In this document: piece by piece, positions 51,969 through 61,232 of the stretch
Numbering within the stretch: the stretch's first letter is position 1
Layout of the letters: each line of letters opens with the position of its first letter
NCBI RefSeq assembly: GCF_048595755.1
Contig: NZ_CP184360.1
Span: 1,240,001 to 1,304,000, forward strand
Reading direction: 5' to 3'
From: Luteococcus sp048595755
GTDB taxonomy: Bacteria; Actinomycetota; Actinomycetes; Propionibacteriales; Propionibacteriaceae
DNA: 64,000 nucleotides
The notes under the pieces: generated by a model
What the model saw: the letters and a program-made list of their open reading frames with translations, nothing else
Told to the model about the DNA's origin: nothing
Databases searched by the model: none
Made by a program: the position numbers and the translations under genes

Positions 51969-53144
51969 TCAGAGCTGCGCCATCGCCGTCTCGATGCGGC
52001 GCAGGCCCTCGTCGAGGATCTCGGGGGTGGTCGCCAGGTTCATCCGGGTGAAGCCCTCGCCGCCCCGGCCGAAGGCGGTGCCGGAATTCATCCAGATCTT
52101 GCCGTTCTCCTTCAGCCACTCGGCTGGCTCCCCGGGCAGGCCCGCCTGGCGCCAATCCAGCCACGCCAGGTAGGTGCCCTCTGCCTTGGTGTAGCGCACC
52201 TGGGGCAGGTTGGTGGCCAGCCAGTCGGCAAGGTGGTCGGCATTGCTGCTGATCTGGGCCAGGGCGGCATCAAGCCACTTGTCGCAGTCGGTGAAGGCCG
52301 CCACATTGGCCTCGATGCCCAGCATGGTGGCGCCGTAGATGTGGCCGTGGGGTGCGGTGCGGGCGAAGTGTTCGGCGTTCTCTGCCGTGTGCAGGCTCAG
52401 CGTCGCGCACGGCAGGCCCGGCAGGGTGAAGGTCTTGGAGGCCGAGGTGACCGTGATGCAGCGCTCGGCCGCCAGCTGCGAGGACGAGCTGAAGGCCACG
52501 TGCTGCACGCCGGGCATCGTCAGCGGGGCGTGGATCTCGTCGGAGACCACCCAGGCGTCGTACTGTGCGGCCAGCTGGGCCAGGGCGTCCTGCTCCTGGG
52601 CGCTGAAGACCTTGCCCACCGGGTTGTAGGGCTGGCACCAGATGATGCTGCGGGCGCCGGCCTGGAAGGCTCGTTCGATGCCCTCCAGGTCAAGCTGCCA
52701 GCGGTCATGGACGTCAGTGGCCTCGGGATCGTCGATCAGGGGCACCTGCACCAGCTCGCGCCCCATCATCTGCGGGATGCTCAGGAAGGGCATGTAGCTG
52801 GGGGTGGGGACCACCACGGCGGATCCTGCGGGCGAGAAGGCCTCGATGGCCAGCTCGACGCCGCTGAGCACGTCGCGAATCACGGTGGTCCATTCGGGCT
52901 CCACGTGCATCCCCAGCCGTCGACGGGCGAACCCTGCGAAGGCCTCGGGAACTCGTTGGTCGATGTTGGCGTAGCCGAAGGCCTCCCGTTCCACGCAACT
53001 GCGCACCGCTTCCATCACGGCGGGGGCGGTGGGGAAGTCGGCCTCGGCGATCCACATCGGCCACACGTCGGGGCCGAACCGGTTCCACTTCTGGCTTCCT
53101 CGTGTGCGCAGGGTTTCGGGTGTCAGGGGCTGCAGCTGGGTCAT
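51969..53144 (-). CDS. PatB/MalY-type PLP-dependent C-S lyase
   Basis: A 391-residue fold-type I PLP enzyme. The Schiff-base lysine is Lys237 (TSASKTFTLPG), Asp202 (SDEIHAPL) pairs with the PLP nitrogen, and NIDQRVPEAFAGF matches the MalY/PatB N-terminus. Relatives cleave cystathionine or S-alkylcysteines. It lies alone and is divergent from an MFS gene across 175 bases. Substrate unknown; cystathionine beta-lyase is the safest label. Confidence 0.85.
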   Translation of the reverse strand: MTQLQPLTPETLRTRGSQKWNRFGPDVWPMWIAEADFPTAPAVMEAVRSCVEREAFGYANIDQRVPEAFAGFARRRLGMHVEPEWTTVIRDVLSGVELAIEAFSPAGSAVVVPTPSYMPFLSIPQMMGRELVQVPLIDDPEATDVHDRWQLDLEGIERAFQAGARSIIWCQPYNPVGKVFSAQEQDALAQLAAQYDAWVVSDEIHAPLTMPGVQHVAFSSSSQLAAERCITVTSASKTFTLPGLPCATLSLHTAENAEHFARTAPHGHIYGATMLGIEANVAAFTDCDKWLDAALAQISSNADHLADWLATNLPQVRYTKAEGTYLAWLDWRQAGLPGEPAEWLKENGKIWMNSGTAFGRGGEGFTRMNLATTPEILDEGLRRIETAMAQL

Positions 53145-53319
53145 GCCACGATCATGCCGCAGTGGGTGTAATCAGACCGGCCGCTCTGGTGAATCCCCTA
53201 GTGATGCCGATTTGTGTTGCCAGTGAAAGAAGTGGCAACAAGTGCCCGACGGGCTACCCGCCGCTACACCATGTAGTCATTCGCCATCCGGCTCGATGAA
53301 GCGCTCGAAAGGCACCTCC

Positions 53320-54708
53320 ATGACCACGCAACACCCCGACGACCCCAGCATCACCAGGGTCCCCGGCCAGGAAGACCTGGTCGCCGTCAGTCCCAACCTC
53401 GGTGCGGGCTACGTGCCGGTGGATGAGGGCGCGGACTTCGTGAAACCCAAGGGTCGCACGGGAGCGGCCATCTCACTGGCCATGGCCCAGTCGATCGACA
53501 ACACCGAGGGCGGGGTCTCCAAGACCTTCTTCCCCCAGATCATGACCGCCTTTTCGCTGGGGAATGCGGAGCTGGGCTTCCTGAACTCACTGAGCATGTG
53601 GGCCCGCATGCTCTTCGGGCCGTTCTGGGCGATGGCTGCCGACAAGTTCGGACGCAAGAAGATCCTGTTCATCGTCACCGGTCTGTGGGGCGTGTGGACA
53701 CTGGCCACTGGTTTGGCCCAGAGCTGGACGCAGCTCTGGATCCTCTACGGCATCTCCCTGGTCGGCACCGTCGCCTCCGAGCCGATCATGAACGGCCTGT
53801 TGGGCTCCCTCTATGCCAAGCATGAACGCGGCAAGGCCTTCGGGACGGTGCGCGGTGTCAGCTCCTTCATCGGAATGGCGCTGACCCCGCTCCTGGGACA
53901 GTTGGGCGACAACCCGAACGGCTGGCGTTACGCCATGGTCGTGATGGGTTGTCTGTCGATCCTCTCGGGCATCCTCATCCTCATCTTCGTCAAGGAACCC
54001 GAGAAGTCGGCCAGCAAGATCACCGACGACCCCGATTCGGGCATGTTCAAGTGGTCCGATGTGCCGAAGCTGTTCAAGATCCCCACGATCGTCGGCATGG
54101 CCTTCATGCTCCCGATGGTGACCTCGTTGGTGATGTTCGGCTTCCAGGGCAAGTTCTGGGCCACGGACCTCGGCTTCGGCGTCAAGGAGGCGTCCTACCT
54201 CTACACCGTGATGCAGGCGGGCATGCTCTGCTCCGCCTTCCTGGGCGGATTCCTGGGCGACCTGTTCCAGAGGAAGCTTGGGGACAAGGGTCGGATCATG
54301 CTCTTCCAGATCTATGGGCTGGGCTTCGCAGCGATCACCTTCCTGGCCTTCCAGGTGCGCTGGGGACATGCCGCCTACTACGGGATCGTCTTCCTGCTGG
54401 GGCTGGTCTTCTCGATCGGGTTCTCCGGGTGCGTGCTTCCGATGGTGTCGAGCGTGGCACCTGTCCAGCTCTCGGCCACTGCCTTCGCCGTGCTGTTCAG
54501 TCTGGTGCAGGGCTTCCTCACCGCCATGATGAGCCTGGCCACCGGTTGGATGGCAGACACATTCGGACTGCAGCAGACCCTGCTGTACTTCGTGACGATT
54601 CCCTACATCCTGAATGCGGTCTACTGGACGGTCTTCTACCGGGTCTACCCGAAGGACGTGGCGATGCAGGCAGAGCGCAGCCGCCTCATCGAAGAGGGAG
54701 CCTTCTGA
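53320..54708 (+). CDS. MFS transporter
   Basis: A 462-residue 12-helix carrier with a hydrophilic N-terminus of about 40 residues. ATG 53320 is preferred to 53296 because GAAAGG lies 7 bases upstream. Motif A in loop 2-3 reads FWAMAADKFGRKKILFI, and the second half has GGFLGDLFQRKLGDKGRIML. It is close to the sugar phosphate/spinster-like MFS groups. Substrate not predictable. A stem-loop follows the stop. Confidence 0.8.
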   Translation: MTTQHPDDPSITRVPGQEDLVAVSPNLGAGYVPVDEGADFVKPKGRTGAAISLAMAQSIDNTEGGVSKTFFPQIMTAFSLGNAELGFLNSLSMWARMLFGPFWAMAADKFGRKKILFIVTGLWGVWTLATGLAQSWTQLWILYGISLVGTVASEPIMNGLLGSLYAKHERGKAFGTVRGVSSFIGMALTPLLGQLGDNPNGWRYAMVVMGCLSILSGILILIFVKEPEKSASKITDDPDSGMFKWSDVPKLFKIPTIVGMAFMLPMVTSLVMFGFQGKFWATDLGFGVKEASYLYTVMQAGMLCSAFLGGFLGDLFQRKLGDKGRIMLFQIYGLGFAAITFLAFQVRWGHAAYYGIVFLLGLVFSIGFSGCVLPMVSSVAPVQLSATAFAVLFSLVQGFLTAMMSLATGWMADTFGLQQTLLYFVTIPYILNAVYWTVFYRVYPKDVAMQAERSRLIEEGAF

Positions 54709-54730
54709 CAGGCCCCACCACCCACTGACC

Positions 54731-54762
54731 CAGCGCCCCGGAGCTCACTCTCCAGGGCGCTG
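54731..54762 (+). terminator. Terminator of the MFS gene
   Basis: CAGCGCCC (54731-54738) with GGGCGCTG (54755-54762), plus an inner GGAG/CTCC pairing. It lies 23 bases past the stop codon. Confidence 0.6.
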
Positions 54763-54846
54763 TCTCTGTCTGTCGGGGCGGGGGCGTGGCGTGCGGGGCA
54801 TGGTGCGCCTCTCGCTCCTGTGCGCAGATGGGGCTGGGCATGACAG

Positions 54847-54880
54847 AACCGCCCGCCCTGCCGAAGCAGGACGGGCGGTT
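54847..54880 (-). terminator. Terminator of cspA
   Basis: AACCGCCCGCCCTG (54847-54860) and CAGGACGGGCGGTT (54867-54880) pair at 13 of 14 with a 6-base loop, just past the leftward csp stop at 54897. Confidence 0.7.
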
Positions 54881-54896
54881 CCGGAAAGGTCTGGTG

Positions 54897-55103
54897 TCAG
54901 CCGATCACGCGGATGTCGGCGGCCTGGGCGCCCTTGGGGCCCTGGACAACCTCGAACTCGACGCGGTCGTTCTCATTGAGGGTCTTGAAGCCGGATCCCT
55001 GGATGGCGCTGAAGTGCGCGAACACGTCGGCGGAGCCGTCCTCGGGGGCGATGAATCCGAAGCCCTTTTCGGCGTTGAACCACTTCACGATGCCAGTAGT
55101 CAT
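54897..55103 (-). CDS. cspA: Cold-shock protein
   Basis: A 68-residue single cold-shock domain. RNP1 KGFGFI (residues 13-18) and RNP2 VFAHFSAI are intact. It binds single-stranded RNA and DNA as a chaperone. The upstream 311 bases (55104-55414) contain its promoter and probably a long 5' leader, typical of csp genes, but I cannot place the promoter with confidence. Confidence 0.95.
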   Translation of the reverse strand: MTTGIVKWFNAEKGFGFIAPEDGSADVFAHFSAIQGSGFKTLNENDRVEFEVVQGPKGAQAADIRVIG

Positions 55104-55401
55104 GATTTTCCCTGCTCTCTGGGTGCTGGGGCTGCTCGACCTTCGAACAGCCTGTAGCTGTGATGCCTTGTGAACCATCCAGAAAACAGCCTTGGCACGG
55201 ATTCCCGACTGGGGATCAAGACCGAAAACCGCTTGTCATGCGAGGTACAGAACTTCAACAACTGCGCCCCACAGTACACGGCCACCCGGTCAGGCCCAAC
55301 AGCACCCAGCGGCAAATGGTGAAAATCTGGTGAACGCTTCCACGGTGGCCAAGGATTTGAACGTACAAGGTGATTGCGGTGTCTGCGCCCCGTCGTCCCC
55401 C

Positions 55402-55407
55402 TAGACT
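55402..55407 (+). promoter_or_regulatory. -10 box, leaderless start of the DUF2079 gene
   Basis: TAGACT followed by 7 bases and ATG 55415, with no ribosome site. This places the transcription start on the ATG. The remainder of 55104-55401 is the cspA leader side and shows no gene. Confidence 0.5.
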
Positions 55408-55414
55408 TGAACCC

Positions 55415-56959
55415 ATGACCCTGGCTGGCCCGGACCGCATCGGGGGTTCGGGTGGACATGCCCGGCCCGCCTCTCGCGTCCCTTCGTGGCTGGCCCGTCA
55501 CTTGGTCTGGTGGTTCACCCTGGTGACCTGGTTGGTCTACTCCGTCTACTGCGTGAGCCGTTATCCGCAATTCCTGACCGCCGGTTATGACCTGGGCATC
55601 TTCGACCAGGCCGTGCGACGCTACGCGAACTTCGAGGCGCCACTGGTGGCCCTGAAGGGTGACCACTACAACCTGCTCGGTGACCACTTCCACCCGATCC
55701 TCGCCACCTTGGCGCCCCTCTACTGGATCTGGGACGACCCCCGGATGCTGGTGATCGCCCAAGCTGCGCTGGTGAGCCTGTCGATCCCGGTGGTGCACGG
55801 AATGATGCGTCGCCACGGAGCCTCGGGCGGCCTGTTGTGGGCCCTGACCGTTGGCTACGCCTTCAGCTGGCCCATCCAACGGTTGGTCGACTTCGACTTC
55901 CACGAGATCAGCTTTGCCGTGCCGCTGCTGGCCGTGGCGCTCGACGGACTCGACCGCCGTGAGGATCGTCGCTTCCTGCTGGGGGCCGTGCCGCTGCTGC
56001 TGGTGCGCGAGGACATGGGCATGGTGCTGGCCATGCTCGGCATCGTGCGCGGGTGGCTGGCGCTGCGCGATCGACGCGCTGGCCTGGACCAGCAGCCGTT
56101 GGGACGGCAACTGGGCCTGGCCGCCGGGTTGGTGGCCACCGGCACCATCGTCTTCTTCCTGGTGATCAAGGTGGTGCTGCCGCACTTCGCGCCCACTGGT
56201 GAATTTGCCTACTGGACCTATGACTCGCTGGGGCCCGACGCCGTCAGCTCCATCAAGTTCATCCTGCTGCACCCCATCCAGACCGCCCAGATCTTCTTCA
56301 CGCCGTGGGTCAAGACCCAGTCGCTGCTCTACCTGCTGGTGCCCCTGGCGCTGCTGCCGCTGCGCTCGCCCTATGTGCTGGCCACCCTCCCGCTGCTGGC
56401 CCAGCGCAACCTGAGCTCACGCACGCACCTGTGGGGCACGTCCTTCCACTACTCGGGGCCCATCTTCGTGATCTTGGTCTTCGCCGCCGCCGACGCGCTG
56501 CGCAAGTTCAGCCCCGACTGGCGTCGCCGCCTCGCGAAGTACCTGGTGGCGATGGTGCTGCTCACCCCCGCCTTCGACCTGGCCATCCAGGGGCGCAACT
56601 ATCCCCTGGTGCGGCTCACTTGGTCGGCCTGGCGCAAGAAGCCGATCATGATCCACCAGCAGGCGATCCTGCAGCACATCCCCGCGAACACCTGCGTCGA
56701 GGTGGACGACCGGCTGGCCCCGCACCTGACCCGCAGCAACCGGGTCACCCTGCCCACCCTCACCAAGCGGGTCAGTGACTTCGTCGTGCTCGACATGAGC
56801 CAGGCCGAGGTGGGCTACCCCCTGCCCAGCCCGCAGGAGATCGAGAAGCGGGTCAAGGCCCGCGGTTACACGCCTGTCGCGCAGGAAGGGCCGATCACCG
56901 TGTGGCAACGTCCCGACTACGCTGGCCCCAGTGAGGGATGCAGCCCAGACGCACCCTGA
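55415..56959 (+). CDS. DUF2079 integral membrane protein
   Basis: A 514-residue membrane protein with about ten helices. The family stretch FLTAGYDLGIFDQAVRRYAN (near 52-71) and DHFHPILATLAPLYW match DUF2079, a GT-C-fold-like family of unknown function common in actinobacteria. ATG 55415 is chosen for its -10 box. The GH92 gene starts 20 bases after the stop, so both are probably cotranscribed. A role in surface sugar transfer would fit but is unproven. Confidence 0.75.
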   Translation: MTLAGPDRIGGSGGHARPASRVPSWLARHLVWWFTLVTWLVYSVYCVSRYPQFLTAGYDLGIFDQAVRRYANFEAPLVALKGDHYNLLGDHFHPILATLAPLYWIWDDPRMLVIAQAALVSLSIPVVHGMMRRHGASGGLLWALTVGYAFSWPIQRLVDFDFHEISFAVPLLAVALDGLDRREDRRFLLGAVPLLLVREDMGMVLAMLGIVRGWLALRDRRAGLDQQPLGRQLGLAAGLVATGTIVFFLVIKVVLPHFAPTGEFAYWTYDSLGPDAVSSIKFILLHPIQTAQIFFTPWVKTQSLLYLLVPLALLPLRSPYVLATLPLLAQRNLSSRTHLWGTSFHYSGPIFVILVFAAADALRKFSPDWRRRLAKYLVAMVLLTPAFDLAIQGRNYPLVRLTWSAWRKKPIMIHQQAILQHIPANTCVEVDDRLAPHLTRSNRVTLPTLTKRVSDFVVLDMSQAEVGYPLPSPQEIEKRVKARGYTPVAQEGPITVWQRPDYAGPSEGCSPDAP

Positions 56960-56979
56960 CCGCGCCTCCAGGAGAGCAC

Positions 56980-59900
56980 ATGCCCCGCAGCACCATCGAT
57001 GATGCCGTCCCGGGCCAGGGCCCCGTCCTGACCCCTTCGCCGGGGCCCACCCGGCCCATGGCCTCCAGAGCGGGAGTGGGGTTGATGCCCGGTGTGGTGA
57101 TGCACTACCGCCAGCAGGTGGCCGGCGGTTCCACCGAGCTGGCCGAGGGCTTCGACGTCGAGCCGGACACCGTCTACCAGGTGGCCGTCTTCCCCGACCT
57201 GGAGCACGATCCCACCAGCAATGACTCGCCAGACCCGAACTTCGACGGGTGCAGCCTGGGCATCGAATTCGTCACCGATGACGGTCCCCGGACCCTGCTG
57301 GACCAGCACAACCACCCGGTGGACGGCACCCGTCAGTGCCTGGTGGCCGAGAACTGGAACCTGCTGCAGCTCGACCTGACTCCACTGGCGGGCCAACGGG
57401 TCCACCGGGTTCGGCTCACCAGCGCGAACGGCCTGGTGGGTGCGGGCTGGCTCCAGGCCTTGGGGGTGAGGCCGCGGCCGGTGGAGGCCGACGACGTGGT
57501 GGACCGGGTGCGCACCACCCGCGGCACGCATTCGGCCTTCCTCTACTCGCGAGGCAATGCCCTTCCGCTGACCTGCCTGCCGCAGGGCTTCAACTTCTTG
57601 GTGCCGCTCACCGAGAGCCGCGATCGCAACTGGCTCTACGGCTGGCACCGCGACGGAGGGCCGCGCCCCCGCCTCCAGGCCCTGGCCTTCAGTCACCAGC
57701 CCAGCCCGTGGATCGCCGATCGCAGCGCCTTCCAGGTGATGCCCTGGCAGGGGCGCCCCAGCGCCTCTCCGCAGAGCCGCGCGCGCGAATTCAGCCACGA
57801 CGACGAGATCGATCGTCCGCACTACTACCGGGTGGACCTGGCCGGGGGCATCCGGGCCGAGATGACACCCACCTCGCGCGCGGCCATCTTCCGCTTCCAC
57901 TTCTCCGAGCCCGGCCGTCACGGCGTCGTGCTCGACCAACCCTTCCTGGGCACCCTGCACACCGAGACGCTCGACGACGGTCGGGTGGCCTTCCGGGCGG
58001 CGATCGCCCCTGCCGAGGGGTGGAGCGCGGGCCTGCACCGGCCCAGCCCGCCGGCCTATGTCTACGGAGAGACCAGCGTGCCTGCCGTCGTGCACGACGC
58101 CCGGGAACGTCGCAGCCCGCTGGAAGGCCTGGTGGTCAACGGAAAGCGGCTGCACAACAGCTGGTTCGGCAAGCTGAAGGTGCCGCTGCCACGACCCCAG
58201 GCGGCCGTGCTCGAGACCCAGGCCGAGGTCTTCGAGGTGCATGCCGCGATGAGCTTCATCGGGGTCGAACAGGCGCGACGCAACCTGCAGCGTGAGGTTG
58301 GCGACGACACCTTCGACCAGGTGGCCGGGCGCGCGCAGCAGACCTGGCGCGAGCTGCTCGGGCGGCTCGAGGTGGACGGCGGCACCCTCGACCAGCGCAC
58401 CACGGCCTGGTCGAACCTGGCGAGTCTGTACTCCTGGCCCAATGACCACCACGAGCCGGTGGCCGACGGCAGCGTCGAGGGGTGGCACTGGGCCTACGCC
58501 TCACCCTTCCGCAAGGCCGCGACGCACACCCCGGAGCGCACCGGCTGTGAGGTGGTCGACGGTCAGCTCAGCGTCAACAACGGCTACTGGGACACCTTCC
58601 GTACCTGCTGGCCGCTGTACTCGCTGCTGACACCGGAACTGGCCCCCGAGCTGCTGTCGGGAATCCTGCAGCAGTACCGCGACGGCGGGTGGATGGCCCG
58701 CTGGTCGGCGCCGGGATATGTGGACTGCATGCCGGGCACCAGCTCGGATGCGATCTTCGCCGACGCCTCGCTGCAGCGCACCCTGCGGGCCGTCGACGAG
58801 CTGGACGCCTACGACTCAGCGCTGCGCAATGCCACGGGCCCCTCCGGCGACGAGCTCACCGGGCGCAAGGGCATCGGCAGGGCACGTTTCGTCGGCTGGG
58901 TGGACACCGACACGGAGGAGGGCCTGGCCTGGACCATGGACAATGCCTCCTGCGACGCGGCGATCTCGCTGTGGTCGGGCCGGCTTGCGGCCCGTGCGCG
59001 TGCCGGTGAGCCGGGGCTGGCCGAGCGGGCGGAGGAATTCGAGGCCAACGAGGCCTGGTTCGCCAACCGCGGGCTGGTGCACTCCCAGATGTTCGATCCG
59101 CGGGTCGGTTTCTACCAGGGGCGCCGCCCCGACGGCAGCTTCCGGTGCGATCCGGGCCAGTTCGACCCCCGGGTGTGGGGCCACGACTACACCGAGACGA
59201 ATGCGTGGGGGCAGGCCTTCCACGCGCCGCACGACGGCGCTGGGTTGGCTCGCCTGCTCGGTGGTGAACACGCCCTGACCGCCAAGCTCGACGAGATGCT
59301 GGCCACCCCGGCGGTGACCCGGCCGTCGATGTGGGGCAGCTACACCTACAACACGCAGGAGATGAACGAGGCGCAGGCCGATGGCATCGGGCAGCTGGCC
59401 ATCAGCAACCAGCCGGCGCACCACATTCCGTTCATGTACCTGTTCGCCGGGCAGCCGCACAAGACGCAGTGGCTGACCCGCGAGCTGCTGGACAAGAAGT
59501 TCGTCGGCTCCGAGATCGGCCAAGGCTACCCGGGCGACGAGGACAACGGCGAGATGAGCGGCTACTGGCTGCTGCTGGCGATGGGCCTCTATCCGCTGTT
59601 CGTCGGTGGGGGAGAGCTGGCGATCACGGCGCCGCTGTTCGCGAAGCTGGCCTGGAACCGCACCGACGGCACCCGGCTGGAGATCCGTGCGACGGGCATC
59701 GAGCATCGCTACATCCAGGCGCTGCGCGTCAACGGGGAGCCGTGGAATGCCGTCACCATTCCCGCGGAGATGGTGCGCGGTGACGCGCTGCTGGAGTTCG
59801 AGCTGGGCCCCGAACCGTCCAGCTGGGGTGCCGGAACACGCCCGTGGAGTGCGTCGACGGCCACCGGACAGGCCCGCCGCTGGCAGCCGGACCGCACCCC

Positions 59901-60225
59901 GGCGGCCAGCTACGACGGCCCCGAGTGCCTGGTTGACGACCGGGGCGAGAAGCATGCCGAGTTGTCTGCCGGTGACGTGGTCAGCTTCACCTGGGAGCAG
60001 TCCTTCACCCCGCTGTACCTGACCCTGACCAGCCCCGATTCCGCCGCACCCGGCTTGTGCATCGAGGTCCGTCGCGACGGTGGCTGGGCGGATGCCGGGG
60101 TGGTCACCCGCTCCACCCCCCACCCGGACCAGACGGCCGCCTACCTGGTGGGTTCGGAGCCCATCGACGGGCTGCGCCTGGTGGCCACCGCCCCCTGCCG
60201 GCTCAGCCAGGTGGAGGTCTACTGA
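56980..60225 (+). CDS. GH92 family alpha-mannosidase, large, apparently cytoplasmic
   Basis: A 1081-residue protein. ATG 56980, with AGGAG 5 bases upstream, is preferred to ATG 56938, which overlaps the DUF2079 end. GH92 motifs: DYTETNAWGQAF with the acid Glu near 739, and GDEDNGEMSG (Asp853/Asp855) for the base pair and Ca2+ site. An extra N-terminal region and a long beta-rich end (from about 950: YDGPECLVDDRGEKHAELSA) exceed the usual 750-800 residues. No signal peptide or lipobox is seen, unusual for a family that is often exported. Expected reaction: release of mannose from alpha-mannosides, Ca2+ dependent. Confidence 0.85.
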   Translation: MPRSTIDDAVPGQGPVLTPSPGPTRPMASRAGVGLMPGVVMHYRQQVAGGSTELAEGFDVEPDTVYQVAVFPDLEHDPTSNDSPDPNFDGCSLGIEFVTDDGPRTLLDQHNHPVDGTRQCLVAENWNLLQLDLTPLAGQRVHRVRLTSANGLVGAGWLQALGVRPRPVEADDVVDRVRTTRGTHSAFLYSRGNALPLTCLPQGFNFLVPLTESRDRNWLYGWHRDGGPRPRLQALAFSHQPSPWIADRSAFQVMPWQGRPSASPQSRAREFSHDDEIDRPHYYRVDLAGGIRAEMTPTSRAAIFRFHFSEPGRHGVVLDQPFLGTLHTETLDDGRVAFRAAIAPAEGWSAGLHRPSPPAYVYGETSVPAVVHDARERRSPLEGLVVNGKRLHNSWFGKLKVPLPRPQAAVLETQAEVFEVHAAMSFIGVEQARRNLQREVGDDTFDQVAGRAQQTWRELLGRLEVDGGTLDQRTTAWSNLASLYSWPNDHHEPVADGSVEGWHWAYASPFRKAATHTPERTGCEVVDGQLSVNNGYWDTFRTCWPLYSLLTPELAPELLSGILQQYRDGGWMARWSAPGYVDCMPGTSSDAIFADASLQRTLRAVDELDAYDSALRNATGPSGDELTGRKGIGRARFVGWVDTDTEEGLAWTMDNASCDAAISLWSGRLAARARAGEPGLAERAEEFEANEAWFANRGLVHSQMFDPRVGFYQGRRPDGSFRCDPGQFDPRVWGHDYTETNAWGQAFHAPHDGAGLARLLGGEHALTAKLDEMLATPAVTRPSMWGSYTYNTQEMNEAQADGIGQLAISNQPAHHIPFMYLFAGQPHKTQWLTRELLDKKFVGSEIGQGYPGDEDNGEMSGYWLLLAMGLYPLFVGGGELAITAPLFAKLAWNRTDGTRLEIRATGIEHRYIQALRVNGEPWNAVTIPAEMVRGDALLEFELGPEPSSWGAGTRPWSASTATGQARRWQPDRTPAASYDGPECLVDDRGEKHAELSAGDVVSFTWEQSFTPLYLTLTSPDSAAPGLCIEVRRDGGWADAGVVTRSTPHPDQTAAYLVGSEPIDGLRLVATAPCRLSQVEVY

Positions 60226-60352
60226 CCGATCCTTGGTGACCAGGGTCACGGCCGCCCAGACCACCCACGGTGGCCGAGCCCGTCGAGGCCCATGGCCTGG
60301 GGTGGGAGGAGGCCGGAACCCTGGGGTGATGCGCCGGGCTGGCCGCTCGGCC

Positions 60353-60358
60353 TAGCGT
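60353..60358 (+). promoter_or_regulatory. -10 box, leaderless start of a membrane protein gene
   Basis: TAGCGT followed by 7 bases and ATG 60366, no Shine-Dalgarno. The rest of 60226-60352 shows no gene. Confidence 0.5.
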
Positions 60359-60365
60359 CGAGGGC

Positions 60366-60962
60366 ATGCAGAGATCCGGGTGGACCCGTGTGGTCATCGT
60401 CAGTGTCGTGGTGGCGTGGGCGTCGCTGGCGAGCAACATCACCACCGACGCGCAGATGTCGGGGCAGGCCAATGTCCTCAAGGCTGCGCGGATGAGTGTG
60501 AGCATGCTGTTGAACTCGGGGACCATCTGGGCGGGGCTGCCGATCCTCGCCGGGTGGCTGGTGCGTCGCCCCTTGCCCGCGGCGCTGGCCGGGGTGCTCT
60601 CGGCGGAGCTGGCACTGGTGGTGCACTACGCGACGGGCCAGCTGGTCGGTGTCTTCGAGCCCAGCATCTGGCGGGAGAACGGATCCTGGTTCGTGATGGG
60701 CCTGGTCTGCGCACTGCTGGGTCCGATTGGTGCCCTGGCGCATCGAGCCGGTCGGGTTGGCCTGGTGGCCCGGTTGGTGGTGCCGGCGGGGGCCCTCGCA
60801 GAGCCCTTCGTGCTGGGCATGTTCACTCGTCCGCACATTCTGCCGTGGCCCGATCGCCTGGCCAGCGCAGTCTGCGGGGTTGCGCTGGTGGCTGCCGGCA
60901 TCCTGGGCGTGCTGCGGGCTGGGATGATTCGAGGCACCCGAGGTACCCGTAATGTCTGCTAG
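60366..60962 (+). CDS. Small integral membrane protein, possibly DUF6518-like
   Basis: A 198-residue protein with about six hydrophobic segments: TRVVIVSVVVAWASLASNI is the first, and GLVCALLGPIGALAHRAGR and LASAVCGVALVAAGILGVL are later ones. It could be a DUF6518-type protein, but this is recalled from general pattern only. Its end is 9 bases before vapB and overlaps the TA operator. Function unknown. Confidence 0.55.
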   Translation: MQRSGWTRVVIVSVVVAWASLASNITTDAQMSGQANVLKAARMSVSMLLNSGTIWAGLPILAGWLVRRPLPAALAGVLSAELALVVHYATGQLVGVFEPSIWRENGSWFVMGLVCALLGPIGALAHRAGRVGLVARLVVPAGALAEPFVLGMFTRPHILPWPDRLASAVCGVALVAAGILGVLRAGMIRGTRGTRNVC

Positions 60963-60970
60963 GGTACCCG
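60933..60970 (+). promoter_or_regulatory. Repeat operator of vapBC
   Basis: GGTACCCG occurs at 60942-60949 and 60963-60970, 21 bases (two helical turns) apart, with a third, imperfect copy GGCACCCG at 60933-60940. Each contains palindromic GGTACC. The last lies directly before ATG 60972. This is the usual place for an autoregulated toxin-antitoxin operator. Confidence 0.55.
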
Positions 60971-60971
60971 C

Positions 60972-61232
60972 ATGGCCATCAACATCAAGAATGAGCAGGT
61001 GCTCGAGCTTGTTCGCGAAGCCTCACGGCTGACGGGCTACTCCCAGACCGGCGCCATCGAGACAGCCCTGCGGGAGCTGATCGCGCACCGCAATGCGGTC
61101 CCGCGCAGCACCCGGCTGGATCTGGTGTGGCGGACGCTGGATCTGGTCGACGGGTCAGTGGATGATGCCCAGCGCCTGAGGATGCAGCGCACCATGGATG
61201 AGATGTACGACGAGTCAGGTCTCCCCGCATGA
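60972..61232 (+). CDS. vapB: VapB-type antitoxin
   Basis: An 86-residue protein. MAINIKNEQVLELVREASRL and TGYSQTGAIETALRELI form a ribbon-helix-helix of the Rv0623/PSK type. The C-terminus, from about 60, should wrap the toxin. An ATGA overlap with vapC at 61229-61232. It should bind the repeats upstream and repress its own operon. Confidence 0.85.
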   Translation: MAINIKNEQVLELVREASRLTGYSQTGAIETALRELIAHRNAVPRSTRLDLVWRTLDLVDGSVDDAQRLRMQRTMDEMYDESGLPA

